NCBI RefSeq assembly: GCF_003732665.1
Contig: NZ_MOBP01000006.1
Span: forward strand, 735,411 to 799,410
Direction of reading: 5' to 3'
Origin: Pseudomonas frederiksbergensis
GTDB taxonomy: Bacteria; Pseudomonadota; Gammaproteobacteria; Pseudomonadales; Pseudomonadaceae
Length of the DNA: 64,000 nucleotides
Positions 1 through 8,178 of the stretch are shown here, one piece after another (positions within the stretch are counted from its first letter, which is position 1; every line of letters begins with the position of its first letter). The position numbers were made by a program, and so were the translations under genes. The notes under the pieces were generated by a model. That model saw only the letters and a program-made list of their open reading frames with translations. It was not told where the DNA came from and made no database searches.

Positions 1-218
1 TGGCGAAACGCCGATTGAGTGGCGGTTGCCGCCGGTTGGCTAACAGTAATTGCTAGTCCGGCAATGGGATGGCCGTTCGTCCATTACCATTGGAAATCCG
101 GGAGTACCTGTTATTTCTGACAGTAGACGGAGCGTTGCGGGGGCTGTTCAATCAATGGCCGGTAGTCTTGAAGTGTTCAAGTTTCGCCGGCCTATCGATT
201 CCAGAACAGGAGTTCGTC
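1..218. other. Window edge, no gene identified
   Basis: These bases precede the first supported gene. Open frames cross the stretch, but none has a convincing ribosome binding site or recognisable product. The downstream gene has a better internal start at 219. This may be the 3' flank of a gene outside the window or the promoter region of the first gene. Confidence 0.4.
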
Positions 219-650
219 ATGAAAGAGTTAAGCATTGAAGAAATCAAAGCCCTGCCTGCCGCGACTGGAAAATTCTCCGCAGAGGTATCGAGCCGGCCAA
301 ATGAGTCTTTTGTCGCTCAGGAAGTTATATTCAGGCAGGACCCGGTCTATGAAGATCAATACCGAGTCGGCGGGCGAATTGAAACAGCTGAGCAGTTCAC
401 TACGGTAATTTTCAACATACCGAAGAACATTCAAGATGGTGAACATGACATTGGCTTCGAAAGTAGCGTTACAGCGATTTACGCGGATGATCGGGATTTC
501 GACGGTCATGCCGTACCCGCGGTAAGCGGAAAGATAAACCTCAAGTTTGATCGCGAAAACAATACGATCAGCGCTTCAGATTTTCGTTTCCGGACACCGG
601 GAACCCCAGGTTTAGAAGTTTACTTAGGGAAATTCAGTATTAGGATGTGA
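219..650 (+). CDS. Unrecognised 143-residue protein
   Basis: I do not recognise this protein. The start at 219 is chosen because AGGAG lies 7 to 8 bases upstream; an in-frame extension to 69 lacks such a site. No signal peptide or membrane segment is visible. The N-terminus (MKELSIEEIKALP) looks like a short helical peptide, and the rest alternates hydrophobic and polar residues as in a beta-rich fold. It stands alone, with a 10-bp hairpin directly after it and a convergent operon beyond. It could be a small cytoplasmic or type-secreted protein, but nothing in the sequence decides this. The base composition is somewhat less GC-rich than the neighbouring tct genes. Confidence 0.6.
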   Translation: MKELSIEEIKALPAATGKFSAEVSSRPNESFVAQEVIFRQDPVYEDQYRVGGRIETAEQFTTVIFNIPKNIQDGEHDIGFESSVTAIYADDRDFDGHAVPAVSGKINLKFDRENNTISASDFRFRTPGTPGLEVYLGKFSIRM

Positions 651-664
651 GCGACTTGAATGAA

Positions 665-689
665 CCCACCCAGGGTTATCCTGGGTGGG
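665..689. terminator. 10-bp hairpin between convergent genes
   Basis: CCCACCCAGG and CCTGGGTGGG form a perfect 10-bp stem around GTTAT. It lies between the first gene (plus) and the AbrB-family gene (minus). Neither side has a long T-run, so it is only a probable terminator; it may equally protect 3' ends. Confidence 0.5.
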
Positions 690-707
690 GTCAAAAAGTA
701 AAGCGTG

Positions 708-1742
708 TTACCGCTCGGGCATCTTGTCCCAATACTTGAACAACGGCTCCGCCAGAAACAACACGAACAACAACCGCATCACCTGCATCGCCGTCACCAG
801 CGGCACCGACAATTGCAGCGTCTCCGCCGTCAAACTCATCTCCGCAATCCCGCCGGGCATCATGCCCAGGGTCAGTGAACGCAGATCCAGATGGGTCAGC
901 GCACTCAACCCCAATGCCGCCGCCGTGGCGATCAACATGGTCAACACCGTGCCGATCAACGTGCGCCCCATAAACGACGGTGCCCGGCGGAAGAACTGCC
1001 GATTGAAGTGACACCCCAACCCGCTGCCGATCAGCCACTGGCCAATCTGGCTGCCGCCGTTGGGCAAGCCGATGTGCAAGTCCCAACCAATGCTCACCGC
1101 CGCGCTCACCAGCAACGGCCCGAACAGCCATGGGTTGGGCTGGCGCAAACGTTGCCAGATCCAGGCGAGCAGGGCGCCCGCCGGGAACAGAATCGCCAGC
1201 CAACGCCAATCAACGAGTGTGGAATGACCGATCGGCGTGCCGTCCCCGAGCAAATACTTGAACGCCGCCGGGACACACAGCACCACCACCAGCACCCGCA
1301 GGCTTTGCCCCGCCGCGACGCGGCTGATCACCGCGCCATTGCGGGCGCCGAGGTTGACCATCTCCCCCGAACCACCCGGCATGCTGGAGAAAAACGCCGT
1401 GGCGCGGTCCTCCCCGGTGCGCCGCATCAACCAGACCCCGACCACACTGGACAGGCTGGTGACCAGCGCGCCGAAGAAAATCAAACCGAAATGACTGAGC
1501 ACCTGTTCCATCACCACCGGGGTGAAGTGCAGGCCGATGCCGATGCCGACGATCCACTGGCCGCACTTGCGCCCGCCAGGGATTTCCGCCAATTGCCACG
1601 GGGTGAGGCAGCGCACCAGAATAATCGCCAGCAACGAGCCGACCATCCACGGCAGCGGCCAGCCGACCTGGCTGGCGAGGTAACCGCCCAGCAGGCCGAC
1701 CAGCGGTGTTCCCCACCAGGTTTTGAAGGGACGATCAGACAT
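708..1742 (-). CDS. AbrB-family (COG3180-type) membrane protein
   Basis: This is an inner-membrane protein of the AbrB duplication family, often annotated as a putative ammonia monooxygenase or AbrB regulator; its real function is unclear. The 344 residues are mostly hydrophobic helices arranged as two similar halves. Each half carries a conserved Gly-rich signature: SSMPGGSGEM near residue 125 and GMMPGGIAEM near residue 300. The start at 1742 (MSDRPFK) overlaps the tctA stop by 8 bases, so it is the last gene of the tctCBA operon and probably translationally coupled. The context suggests a transport or membrane role linked to tricarboxylate uptake, which is inference. It is not related to the small DNA-binding AbrB of Bacillus. 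Confidence 0.85.
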   Translation of the reverse strand: MSDRPFKTWWGTPLVGLLGGYLASQVGWPLPWMVGSLLAIILVRCLTPWQLAEIPGGRKCGQWIVGIGIGLHFTPVVMEQVLSHFGLIFFGALVTSLSSVVGVWLMRRTGEDRATAFFSSMPGGSGEMVNLGARNGAVISRVAAGQSLRVLVVVLCVPAAFKYLLGDGTPIGHSTLVDWRWLAILFPAGALLAWIWQRLRQPNPWLFGPLLVSAAVSIGWDLHIGLPNGGSQIGQWLIGSGLGCHFNRQFFRRAPSFMGRTLIGTVLTMLIATAAALGLSALTHLDLRSLTLGMMPGGIAEMSLTAETLQLSVPLVTAMQVMRLLFVLFLAEPLFKYWDKMPER

Positions 1743-3249
1743 CTGCAATGACGCGCCTCGCAACCGAACGTTTGCGCCAGATCCGCAGGATCGGCATCAG
1801 CAGCATGATGGCCGTGAGCATCCATACGCCAAAGGTGATCGGGCTCGACCAGAGGATTTCCAGCGCACCGTTGGAAATCGACAGGGCGCGCCGCAGGTTC
1901 TGCTCCATCAAGCCGCCAAGGATGAAGCCCAGCAGCACCGGCGACAATGGGAAATCCAGTTTGCGCAGGATGTAGCCGAAGATCCCGATGCCGACCATCA
2001 GAAACAGATCGAAGGTGGTGGCGTGTACGGCGTAGACGCCGATCCCGGTAATGATCGCGATCACCGGCACCAGTGCCCAGTTCGGCACGGCGAGGATGCG
2101 GGTGAAGATGCGGATCATCGGGATGTTGAGGATCACCAGCATGATGTTGGCGATGAACAACGAAGCGATCAGGCCCCAGACGATGTCCGGTTGCTGTTGG
2201 AACAACAGCGGGCCTGGGGTGATGTTGTACAGCGACAGCGCGCCGATCATCACCGCTGTGGTGCCCGAACCGGGTACGCCGAGGGTCAGCATCGGCACCA
2301 GGGCGCCACAGGCCGAAGCACCGATAGCCGTTTCCGGGGCAGCGAGGCCGCGCATGTCGCCCTGGCCGAACGTGCCTTTGGCGCCGGCGATGCGTTTTTC
2401 GGTCATGTAGGCCACAGCGCTGGCCAGCGTCGCGCCCGCACCCGGCAACACGCCCATGATGAAACCCAGCAAGCCGCAACGGATGTTCACCACGAACACC
2501 GACGACGCTTCCTTGAAGTTGAACATCATGCGCCCGGTGGCTTTCACCGCTTCCTGACCGCGATGGGTTTTCTCCAGCAGCAGGAGAATTTCGCTGATGG
2601 AGAACAGGCCCAGCACCAACACGACGAACTGAATGCCGTCGGTCAAATGGATGTTGTCCCCGGTGAAACGGTACACGCCGCTGTTGGCATCGATGCCGAC
2701 GCTCGACAGAAACAGGCCGATCAGCGCTGCGATAAAGGTCTTTAGCGGACGATCACCGGCCATGCCGCCGAGGCAGACAATCGCGAACACCATCAACACG
2801 AAGTATTCCGCCGGGCCGAAAGCAATCGCCCATTTCGCCAGCAGCGGGGCGAACAGCACCATGCCGCAAGTGGCGATGAAGGCGCCGATGAACGAACTCC
2901 ACGCCGACAGCGACAGCGCCACGCCGGCCAGGCCTTTGCGGGCCATAGGGTAGCCGTCGAGGGTGGTCATCACGGTGGACGCTTCGCCCGGAATGTTCAG
3001 CAGGATCGAACTGATTCGTCCGCCGTATTCGCAACCCAGGTACACCGCCGCCAGCAGGATCAGCGCCGATTCCGGCGGCAGACCCAGGGCGAAGGCAATC
3101 GGGATCAACAGCGCCACACCGTTGATCGGGCCCAGGCCCGGCAACAGGCCAACCACGGTGCCGATCAAAGTGCCGCACAGCGCGGTCACCAGGTTGTACG
3201 GGCTCAGCGCGACGCCGAAACCCTGGCCCAAATAGCCAAACGTATCCAT
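1735..3249 (-). CDS. tctA: Tripartite tricarboxylate transporter, large permease TctA
   Basis: TctA is the large membrane subunit of the TTT transporters, which import citrate-like or other carboxylates using a periplasmic binding protein. The 504 residues and roughly 12 hydrophobic segments fit the family. Typical signatures are GLLPGLGPINGVALLIP near residue 40 and the Gly/Pro-rich MGVLPGAGATLASAVAY near residue 265. The start has a GGAG site 9 bases upstream. One base separates it from tctB, and its 3' end overlaps the AbrB-family gene. The substrate cannot be read from the sequence; citrate or another tricarboxylate is likely because tctDE lies next to it. Confidence 0.95.
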   Translation of the reverse strand: MDTFGYLGQGFGVALSPYNLVTALCGTLIGTVVGLLPGLGPINGVALLIPIAFALGLPPESALILLAAVYLGCEYGGRISSILLNIPGEASTVMTTLDGYPMARKGLAGVALSLSAWSSFIGAFIATCGMVLFAPLLAKWAIAFGPAEYFVLMVFAIVCLGGMAGDRPLKTFIAALIGLFLSSVGIDANSGVYRFTGDNIHLTDGIQFVVLVLGLFSISEILLLLEKTHRGQEAVKATGRMMFNFKEASSVFVVNIRCGLLGFIMGVLPGAGATLASAVAYMTEKRIAGAKGTFGQGDMRGLAAPETAIGASACGALVPMLTLGVPGSGTTAVMIGALSLYNITPGPLLFQQQPDIVWGLIASLFIANIMLVILNIPMIRIFTRILAVPNWALVPVIAIITGIGVYAVHATTFDLFLMVGIGIFGYILRKLDFPLSPVLLGFILGGLMEQNLRRALSISNGALEILWSSPITFGVWMLTAIMLLMPILRIWRKRSVARRVIADV

Positions 3250-3250
3250 A

Positions 3251-3709
3251 TCAGTTCTCCAGAACGTCGAGCAGCCCGAGTGGCAGCGGCACGTCCATCA
3301 ACTTGTCGAACAGCAGGTAGAGGCCAACGCTCATCAGCGTGGTGACGACGATGCCGGGCAGCCAGCGCCCGCCGTACAGGCGCGCCATCGGGATGCCGAT
3401 CAGGATGCTGCTGAGAATGAAGCCCAAGGGTTCGAACAGCCCGGCGAAGATCAGCAGCAGGACGATGCAGATGCCGATCTTGTTCAGGGTTTCGCGGTCG
3501 AGTTTCGGATCGTCTTCACTGTGCACGATCGGCGTCGGGCGAAACAGCATGTACAACAAACCGAGGCCCATCAGGCCCAACATCAACAGCGGAAAGGCCC
3601 GTGGGCCTACAGGTTCATAGGAAAAAGCCGCTTGATACGGCCACGCCATCAGCGCCAGGCCGACACAGACCGCCAGCAGCACCGAAGCAAAAATGCGTTG
3701 TACGAGCAT
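3251..3709 (-). CDS. tctB: Tripartite tricarboxylate transporter, small permease TctB
   Basis: TctB is the small, four-helix membrane subunit of the TTT transporter. The 152-residue frame starts at 3709 (MLVQRIFASV), where AGGAG lies 7 bases upstream; a longer frame to 3739 lacks this site. Hydrophobic segments are visible at the N-terminus, near residues 38-55, and twice in the C-terminal half, with a charged stretch (HSEDDPKLDRETLNK) in between, as usual for the family. The gene lies between tctC and tctA in the order tctC-tctB-tctA. Low sequence conservation is normal for this subunit, so the call rests partly on position. Confidence 0.9.
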   Translation of the reverse strand: MLVQRIFASVLLAVCVGLALMAWPYQAAFSYEPVGPRAFPLLMLGLMGLGLLYMLFRPTPIVHSEDDPKLDRETLNKIGICIVLLLIFAGLFEPLGFILSSILIGIPMARLYGGRWLPGIVVTTLMSVGLYLLFDKLMDVPLPLGLLDVLEN

Positions 3710-3768
3710 GGGAAACTCCTGGGCCGCGACCCCGGGCAAACGGGGCCGCAGCCGCTAGACAGGGGCGA

Positions 3769-4746
3769 TCACTGGATCAGGCCGAACTCTTTGGCCAGCA
3801 CTTTGTAGTCGGCGACTTGCTTCTTCACGTAGGTGTCCAGCTCCGGGCCGGTCATGGCGAACGGGAACAGTTCACGCTGATCGCGCAGCTTGGCGAAGTC
3901 GTCGGAAGCCAGCAGTTTGTCGAAGGCGTCTTTCCACCAGGCGTAGTCTTCGTCGCTGACCTTCGGCCCCAGGTAGAAACCGCGAACCACTGGCCAGACG
4001 ATGTCGTAGCCTTGCTCCTTGGCGGTCGGGATGTCTTTCATTTCCGGCTCGTCCAGGCGCTTCTCGGAGAACACCGCGAGCAGGCGCATGTCACCGCTCT
4101 GGATATGCGGCATGGAGTCGGAGATATCCGTGCTGCCAACCTGGATGTGGCCGCCGAGCAGTGCGGTGGCGATTTCACCGCCGCCTTCGAGGGCGACATA
4201 ACGCAGGTCCCGGGGGTTGATCCCCGCTGCCTTGGCGATCAGCGCGGTTTGCATCCAGTCCTGGCTGCCGACGGTGCCGCCGGAGCCGATCACTACTTTG
4301 CTCGGATCTTTCTTCAACGCCTGAACGAGATCGTCGAGGGTCTTGTAGGGCGAATCGCTTTTCACTGCGATAGCGCCGTAGCTGGTGCCGACCGCTGCCA
4401 ACCAACGCACGTTGGTTTCATCGAAACGCCCGAATTTGCCTTGGGCCAGATTCAGCAACGAGCCGCTGGACCAGGCTACGAGTGTGCCGGCATCCGCCGG
4501 GCGCTGGGCGACCACCGCGTTATACGCCACCGCGCCGACACCGCCGGGCATGTAGGTCACGCGCATCGGTTTGGTCAGCAATTTTTCGTTGAACAGCGCG
4601 CTCTGCGCCAGTTTGCAGGTCAAGTCGAAACCGCCGCCGGGGGAGGCCGGGGCGATGCATTCCGGGCGCTTGGGCTCGGCCATCAGTTGGCCGGCGAACA
4701 GCATGCAACTGGCGGCGAGGGCGAAACGGCGCAGTGATCGATTCAT
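3769..4746 (-). CDS. tctC: Periplasmic tricarboxylate-binding protein TctC
   Basis: TctC is the periplasmic solute receptor of the transporter (Bug/TTT receptor family). The first 23 residues form a signal peptide (Arg-rich start, hydrophobic core, LMA cleavage site). The mature protein begins with EPKRPECIAPASPGGGFDL, the family's ligand-binding PxxPGGG loop. The length of 325 residues is standard. GGAG precedes the start at 4746. It is the first gene of the operon, and the 390-bp upstream region is shared with tctD, so the TctDE two-component system probably controls it. The ligand is inferred as citrate or a related tricarboxylate. Confidence 0.93.
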   Translation of the reverse strand: MNRSLRRFALAASCMLFAGQLMAEPKRPECIAPASPGGGFDLTCKLAQSALFNEKLLTKPMRVTYMPGGVGAVAYNAVVAQRPADAGTLVAWSSGSLLNLAQGKFGRFDETNVRWLAAVGTSYGAIAVKSDSPYKTLDDLVQALKKDPSKVVIGSGGTVGSQDWMQTALIAKAAGINPRDLRYVALEGGGEIATALLGGHIQVGSTDISDSMPHIQSGDMRLLAVFSEKRLDEPEMKDIPTAKEQGYDIVWPVVRGFYLGPKVSDEDYAWWKDAFDKLLASDDFAKLRDQRELFPFAMTGPELDTYVKKQVADYKVLAKEFGLIQ

Positions 4747-5136
4747 TTATTGTCTCCAAGGGAGTTGTTGTTTTTGGGGATGTTTCAGGTGCGGCGGTTT
4801 CGCGTCGCGCAGCCGGCAAGAGCGCGGGCAAGCGTAAACGAAAGGGATCGGGAATAGGGCTGGGGCGGGCAAACCTGGAGCTGTATGGACAGCATGGTGC
4901 AGTACCTCGTTATTGTTCTTATTGGCGAAAACGCATCGGGGCGTTTTTCGGGAGCTACATTTCAACGCACGATCGATGGCTTGCAGTCGAAGCCATCCGT
5001 GGCTGACTCTAACGGTCGAACCTTTCACTAACCTTTCAGCCGACTTTCACGGTTTTCGGGCTTCACAGCGGCGGATGCGGCTGTAAACTCCGCGCCAAAG
5101 AATGGCGTCGACCATCCCTGAATGAGGTAAGTCTCC
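4747..5136. other. Divergent tctC/tctD control region
   Basis: This 390-bp gap separates the divergent tctCBA and tctDE genes and encodes no convincing protein. P. aeruginosa carries the tricarboxylate porin gene opdH near this position; no porin gene is present here. The tctD-proximal end holds three CTTTCA repeats spaced 11 bp apart, listed separately. Confidence 0.7.
5022..5049 (+). promoter_or_regulatory. Three CTTTCA direct repeats, 11-bp period
   Basis: CTTTCA occurs at 5022, 5033 and 5044, exactly one helical turn apart. Tandem 6-7-bp repeats with an 11-bp period are the usual target form of OmpR/PhoB-family response regulators. TctD belongs to that family and its start lies about 90 bp downstream. 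Binding by TctD is inference. Confidence 0.55.
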
Positions 5137-5808
5137 ATGCGTGTCCTGCTCGTCGAAGATCACCTGCAGCTCGCCGAAAGTGTCGCCCAGGCGCTCAAGA
5201 GCACCGGGTTGACCGTGGATGTTTTGCACGACGGCGTGGCGGCCGACCTGGCGCTGAGCAGCGAGGAGTACGCCATGGCAATCCTCGACGTCGGCCTGCC
5301 GCGCATGGATGGTTTCGAGGTGCTGGCGCGCCTGCGGGCACGGGGCAAGAACCTGCCGGTGTTGATGCTGACCGCGCGCAGCGACGTCAAGGATCGGGTT
5401 CATGGCTTGAACCTCGGTGCCGACGATTACCTGGCCAAACCGTTCGAACTGACCGAACTCGAAGCCCGGGTCAAAGCCTTGCTGCGCCGCAGCGTGTTGG
5501 GCGGCGAACGCCAGCAGACCTGTGGCGTGCTGGCCTATGACCTCGACACCCGGCGCTTCACCCTCGGCGAAGAATTGCTGACCCTGACCTCCCGCGAGCA
5601 AGCGGTGCTCGAAGCGCTGATCGCCCGTCCCGGCCGGGTGATGAGCAAGGAGCAACTGGCGTCCCAGGTGTTCGGCCTGGATGAAGAGGCCAGCCCTGAC
5701 GCCATCGAAATCTACGTCCACCGCTTGCGCAAGAAACTCGACGGCCAACCGGTGGCCATCGTGACCTTCCGTGGCCTCGGCTATTTGCTGGAAAGCCGCG
5801 ATGCATAA
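5137..5808 (+). CDS. tctD: Response regulator TctD (OmpR family)
   Basis: TctD is the cytoplasmic response regulator expected to control tctCBA. The receiver domain spans about residues 1-115, with the acidic pair E7/D8, phosphoacceptor D51 (ILDVGLPRMDG) and K at LAKPFE. The winged-helix DNA-binding domain follows, with EIYVHRLRKKLDG as recognition region and a final FRGLGYLL. The 223-residue length is typical. Its stop overlaps the tctE start by 8 bp, so the pair is translationally coupled. The three upstream CTTTCA repeats may be its own binding site. Confidence 0.93.
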   Translation: MRVLLVEDHLQLAESVAQALKSTGLTVDVLHDGVAADLALSSEEYAMAILDVGLPRMDGFEVLARLRARGKNLPVLMLTARSDVKDRVHGLNLGADDYLAKPFELTELEARVKALLRRSVLGGERQQTCGVLAYDLDTRRFTLGEELLTLTSREQAVLEALIARPGRVMSKEQLASQVFGLDEEASPDAIEIYVHRLRKKLDGQPVAIVTFRGLGYLLESRDA

Positions 5809-7189
5809 GCCCAGCAGCCTGCGTTGGCGGTTGCTGTGGAACCTGGCGTCGTTGCTGGTGGTGTTGATGCTGGCCAGTGGTTTGAGCGCTTACTGGAATG
5901 GTCGCGAAGCCGCCGACACGGCTTACGACCGCACCTTGCTGGCCTCGGCGCGGACGATTGCCGCAGGGGTGTCCCAGCGCGACGGCACCCTCAGCGCCGA
6001 CGTGCCGTACGTGGCCCTCGACACCTTTGCCTACGACAGCGCCGGGCGGATTTTTTATCTGGTCAACGACATTCACCAGAACCTGATCTCCGGTTACGAA
6101 AACCTGCCGCCACCACCGCCCGGCACGCCACGCACCGATGACTATCCGGCGTTGGCGCGGTTCTACAACGCTGTTTATCGCGGGCAGAACGTTCGTGTGG
6201 TGAGCCTGCTCAAACCGGTGAGCGAGCCGAACATGAACGGCATGGCGGAAATCCGTGTCGCCGAAACCGACGAGGCCCGGGTCAGCATGGCCCGCAGCCT
6301 GGCGGCGGACACCTTGCTGCGCCTGGGCATGTTGGCGATTGGCGCATTGTTGCTGGTGTGGTTCGCGGTCAGTGCCGCGTTACGGCCGCTGGAGCGTTTG
6401 CGCACGGCGGTGGAAGAGCGACAGTCGGATGACCTGCGGCCCTTGCCATTGGTGGAGGTGCAGCGGGAGTTGTGGCCGCTGGTGCGGGCGCTCAATCACT
6501 TTACCGAACGCCTGCGCGGGCAGTTCGAGCGTCAGGCGCAGTTCATCGCTGATGCGGCTCATGAGTTACGCACACCATTGGCGGCGCTCAAGGCGCGACT
6601 CGAACTGGGCTTGCGCGCCAGCGAACCACAAACCTGGCGCAGCACCCTGGAAACCGCTGCCCAGGGTACGGATCGCCTGACACATTTGGCTAACCAGTTG
6701 CTGTCCCTGGCACGGGTCGAAAACGGCGCACGGGCGATTGCCGAGGGCGGCGCGCAATTGTTGGACCTTAGCCAGTTGGCCCGGGAACTGGGCATGGCCA
6801 TGGCGCCGTTGGCCCACGCACGGGGCGTGGCGCTGGCACTGGAGGCGGAAGAACCGGTGTGGCTGCGGGGTGAGCCGACGCTGTTGAACGAATTGCTGAG
6901 CAATCTGGTGGATAACGCCCTGGCCCACACGCCGCCGGGTGGCAACGTAATTTTGCGTGTGACGGCGCCAGCGGTGCTGGAGGTCGAGGACGACGGACCG
7001 GGCATTCCACTGGAGGAGCGCGATCGAGTGTTCGAGCGCTTTTACCGGCGCAACCAGCAGGTTGCGGGGTCCGGGTTAGGTCTGGCGATTGTGGGGGAAA
7101 TTTGTCGTGCGCATCTGGCGCAGATCAGTTTGCATGACGGGGAGAAGGCGGGGTTGAAGGTTCGGGTGAGTTTTATTGCGGGGGAGTGA
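5801..7189 (+). CDS. tctE: Sensor histidine kinase TctE
   Basis: TctE is the inner-membrane sensor kinase partner of TctD. The 462 residues have an N-terminal membrane helix (about residues 10-30), a periplasmic domain of about 140 residues, a second helix (LLRLGMLAIGALLLVWFAV), a HAMP-like linker, the dimerisation domain with phosphorylated H254 in AAHELRTPLAAL, and an ATPase domain with the N box (ELLSNLVDNAL), G1 box (EVEDDGPGIP) and G2 box (GSGLGLAIV). The start at 5801 overlaps tctD by 8 bp. The signal is probably an extracytoplasmic tricarboxylate, by family knowledge. Confidence 0.93.
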   Translation: MHKPSSLRWRLLWNLASLLVVLMLASGLSAYWNGREAADTAYDRTLLASARTIAAGVSQRDGTLSADVPYVALDTFAYDSAGRIFYLVNDIHQNLISGYENLPPPPPGTPRTDDYPALARFYNAVYRGQNVRVVSLLKPVSEPNMNGMAEIRVAETDEARVSMARSLAADTLLRLGMLAIGALLLVWFAVSAALRPLERLRTAVEERQSDDLRPLPLVEVQRELWPLVRALNHFTERLRGQFERQAQFIADAAHELRTPLAALKARLELGLRASEPQTWRSTLETAAQGTDRLTHLANQLLSLARVENGARAIAEGGAQLLDLSQLARELGMAMAPLAHARGVALALEAEEPVWLRGEPTLLNELLSNLVDNALAHTPPGGNVILRVTAPAVLEVEDDGPGIPLEERDRVFERFYRRNQQVAGSGLGLAIVGEICRAHLAQISLHDGEKAGLKVRVSFIAGE

Positions 7190-7207
7190 GGGTGATTGTG
7201 CTGGCCC

Positions 7208-7301
7208 CTTCGCGAGCAAGCCCGCTCCCACATTTGATCTCTGTTATGCACAAAATCGGTGATCACTGGAGATCCAGTGTGGGAGCGGGCTTGCTCGCGA
7301 A
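7208..7301. repeat. REP doublet
   Basis: Two inverted copies of the Pseudomonas REP core (GTGGGAGCGGGCTTGCTCG and complement) face each other across about 45 bp. They sit between the convergent ends of tctE and the HDOD gene. They may act as a transcription attenuator or mRNA 3' stabiliser. Confidence 0.9.
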
Positions 7302-7320
7302 TGAGGGCGACTCGGTCTTA

Positions 7321-8142
7321 TCAGTAAAACATCGACCGTGACTCTTCCAGATCCCGGCACATCGCCTCGTTCTCCGGATCGATTCCCAGTTTCTTGAACG
7401 CCGGCACATTGAACACATCAATACGCGCCAGCGGATGGTCGGTGCCCTTGTGGCAATACAGGCTGGCGACCTGCACCAGATCGACATAATCGATTTTTTT
7501 GGACTCGCGCTTGAAGTCCAGGTACTGCCCCGGCAACTTCACCAGCATTTCCGGGAACTCCCAGACACTGAGCAATTTGTCGCCCAGCAGTGGGTGAATG
7601 CGGTCGATCACATGGTTGAGGCTGACCGGGTCCGAGAGCAATTCGTAGTGATCTTCGGCGTAGGTCAGGATCGGCAGTACGCCAATCTGATGCACCAGCC
7701 CACCGAGCGCGGCTTGATCAGGTTTGAGTTGGGTGTAACTGCGGCACAACGCGTAGCTGACCCCGGCGATTTCCAGGCTTTTGCGCCAGACTTCGCGCAT
7801 TTTCTGCTCAACCACCTCGGAGCTGGCGTGGAAAATCTGCTCCATCACCAGGCCGATGGCCAGGTTGCTGCTGTAGTTCACGCCGAGCCGGGTGATGGCG
7901 GTGTGCAGGTCGGTGACTTCCTGGGTGGCGCGCAGCAACGGGCTGTTGACCACTTTGATCAGGCGCGCCGACAGCGCGGTATCGCGGCCGATGACTTTAC
8001 TCAGGGTGCTCACGCTGATTTCCGGATCTTCAGCAGCCTTGCGAATCTGCAGGGCCACTTCCGGTAATGTTGGCAGAACCAGGTCATCGTTATCGATGGC
8101 CTCAACCAAATCCTGTTGGACCTTATCCGCCAGCTCACTCAT
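7321..8142 (-). CDS. HDOD domain protein
   Basis: HDOD proteins carry a catalytically inactive relative of the HD phosphohydrolase domain and act in signalling, often linked to cyclic-di-GMP or motility. The 273-residue protein is essentially one such domain. Visible family landmarks are the N-terminal LPTLPEVALQIRKAAEDP, the VIGRDTALSARLIKVVNSP helix pair and GLVHQIGVLPIL, where the HD pair is replaced. There is no signal peptide, membrane helix or GGDEF/EAL domain, so it is a stand-alone form. It lies 36 bp downstream of ygfZ on the same strand and may share its transcript. The precise role is unknown. Confidence 0.88.
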   Translation of the reverse strand: MSELADKVQQDLVEAIDNDDLVLPTLPEVALQIRKAAEDPEISVSTLSKVIGRDTALSARLIKVVNSPLLRATQEVTDLHTAITRLGVNYSSNLAIGLVMEQIFHASSEVVEQKMREVWRKSLEIAGVSYALCRSYTQLKPDQAALGGLVHQIGVLPILTYAEDHYELLSDPVSLNHVIDRIHPLLGDKLLSVWEFPEMLVKLPGQYLDFKRESKKIDYVDLVQVASLYCHKGTDHPLARIDVFNVPAFKKLGIDPENEAMCRDLEESRSMFY

Positions 8143-8178
8143 TTCTGTTCTCTAGGGTCTTGCAAAAAAATACTGCTC

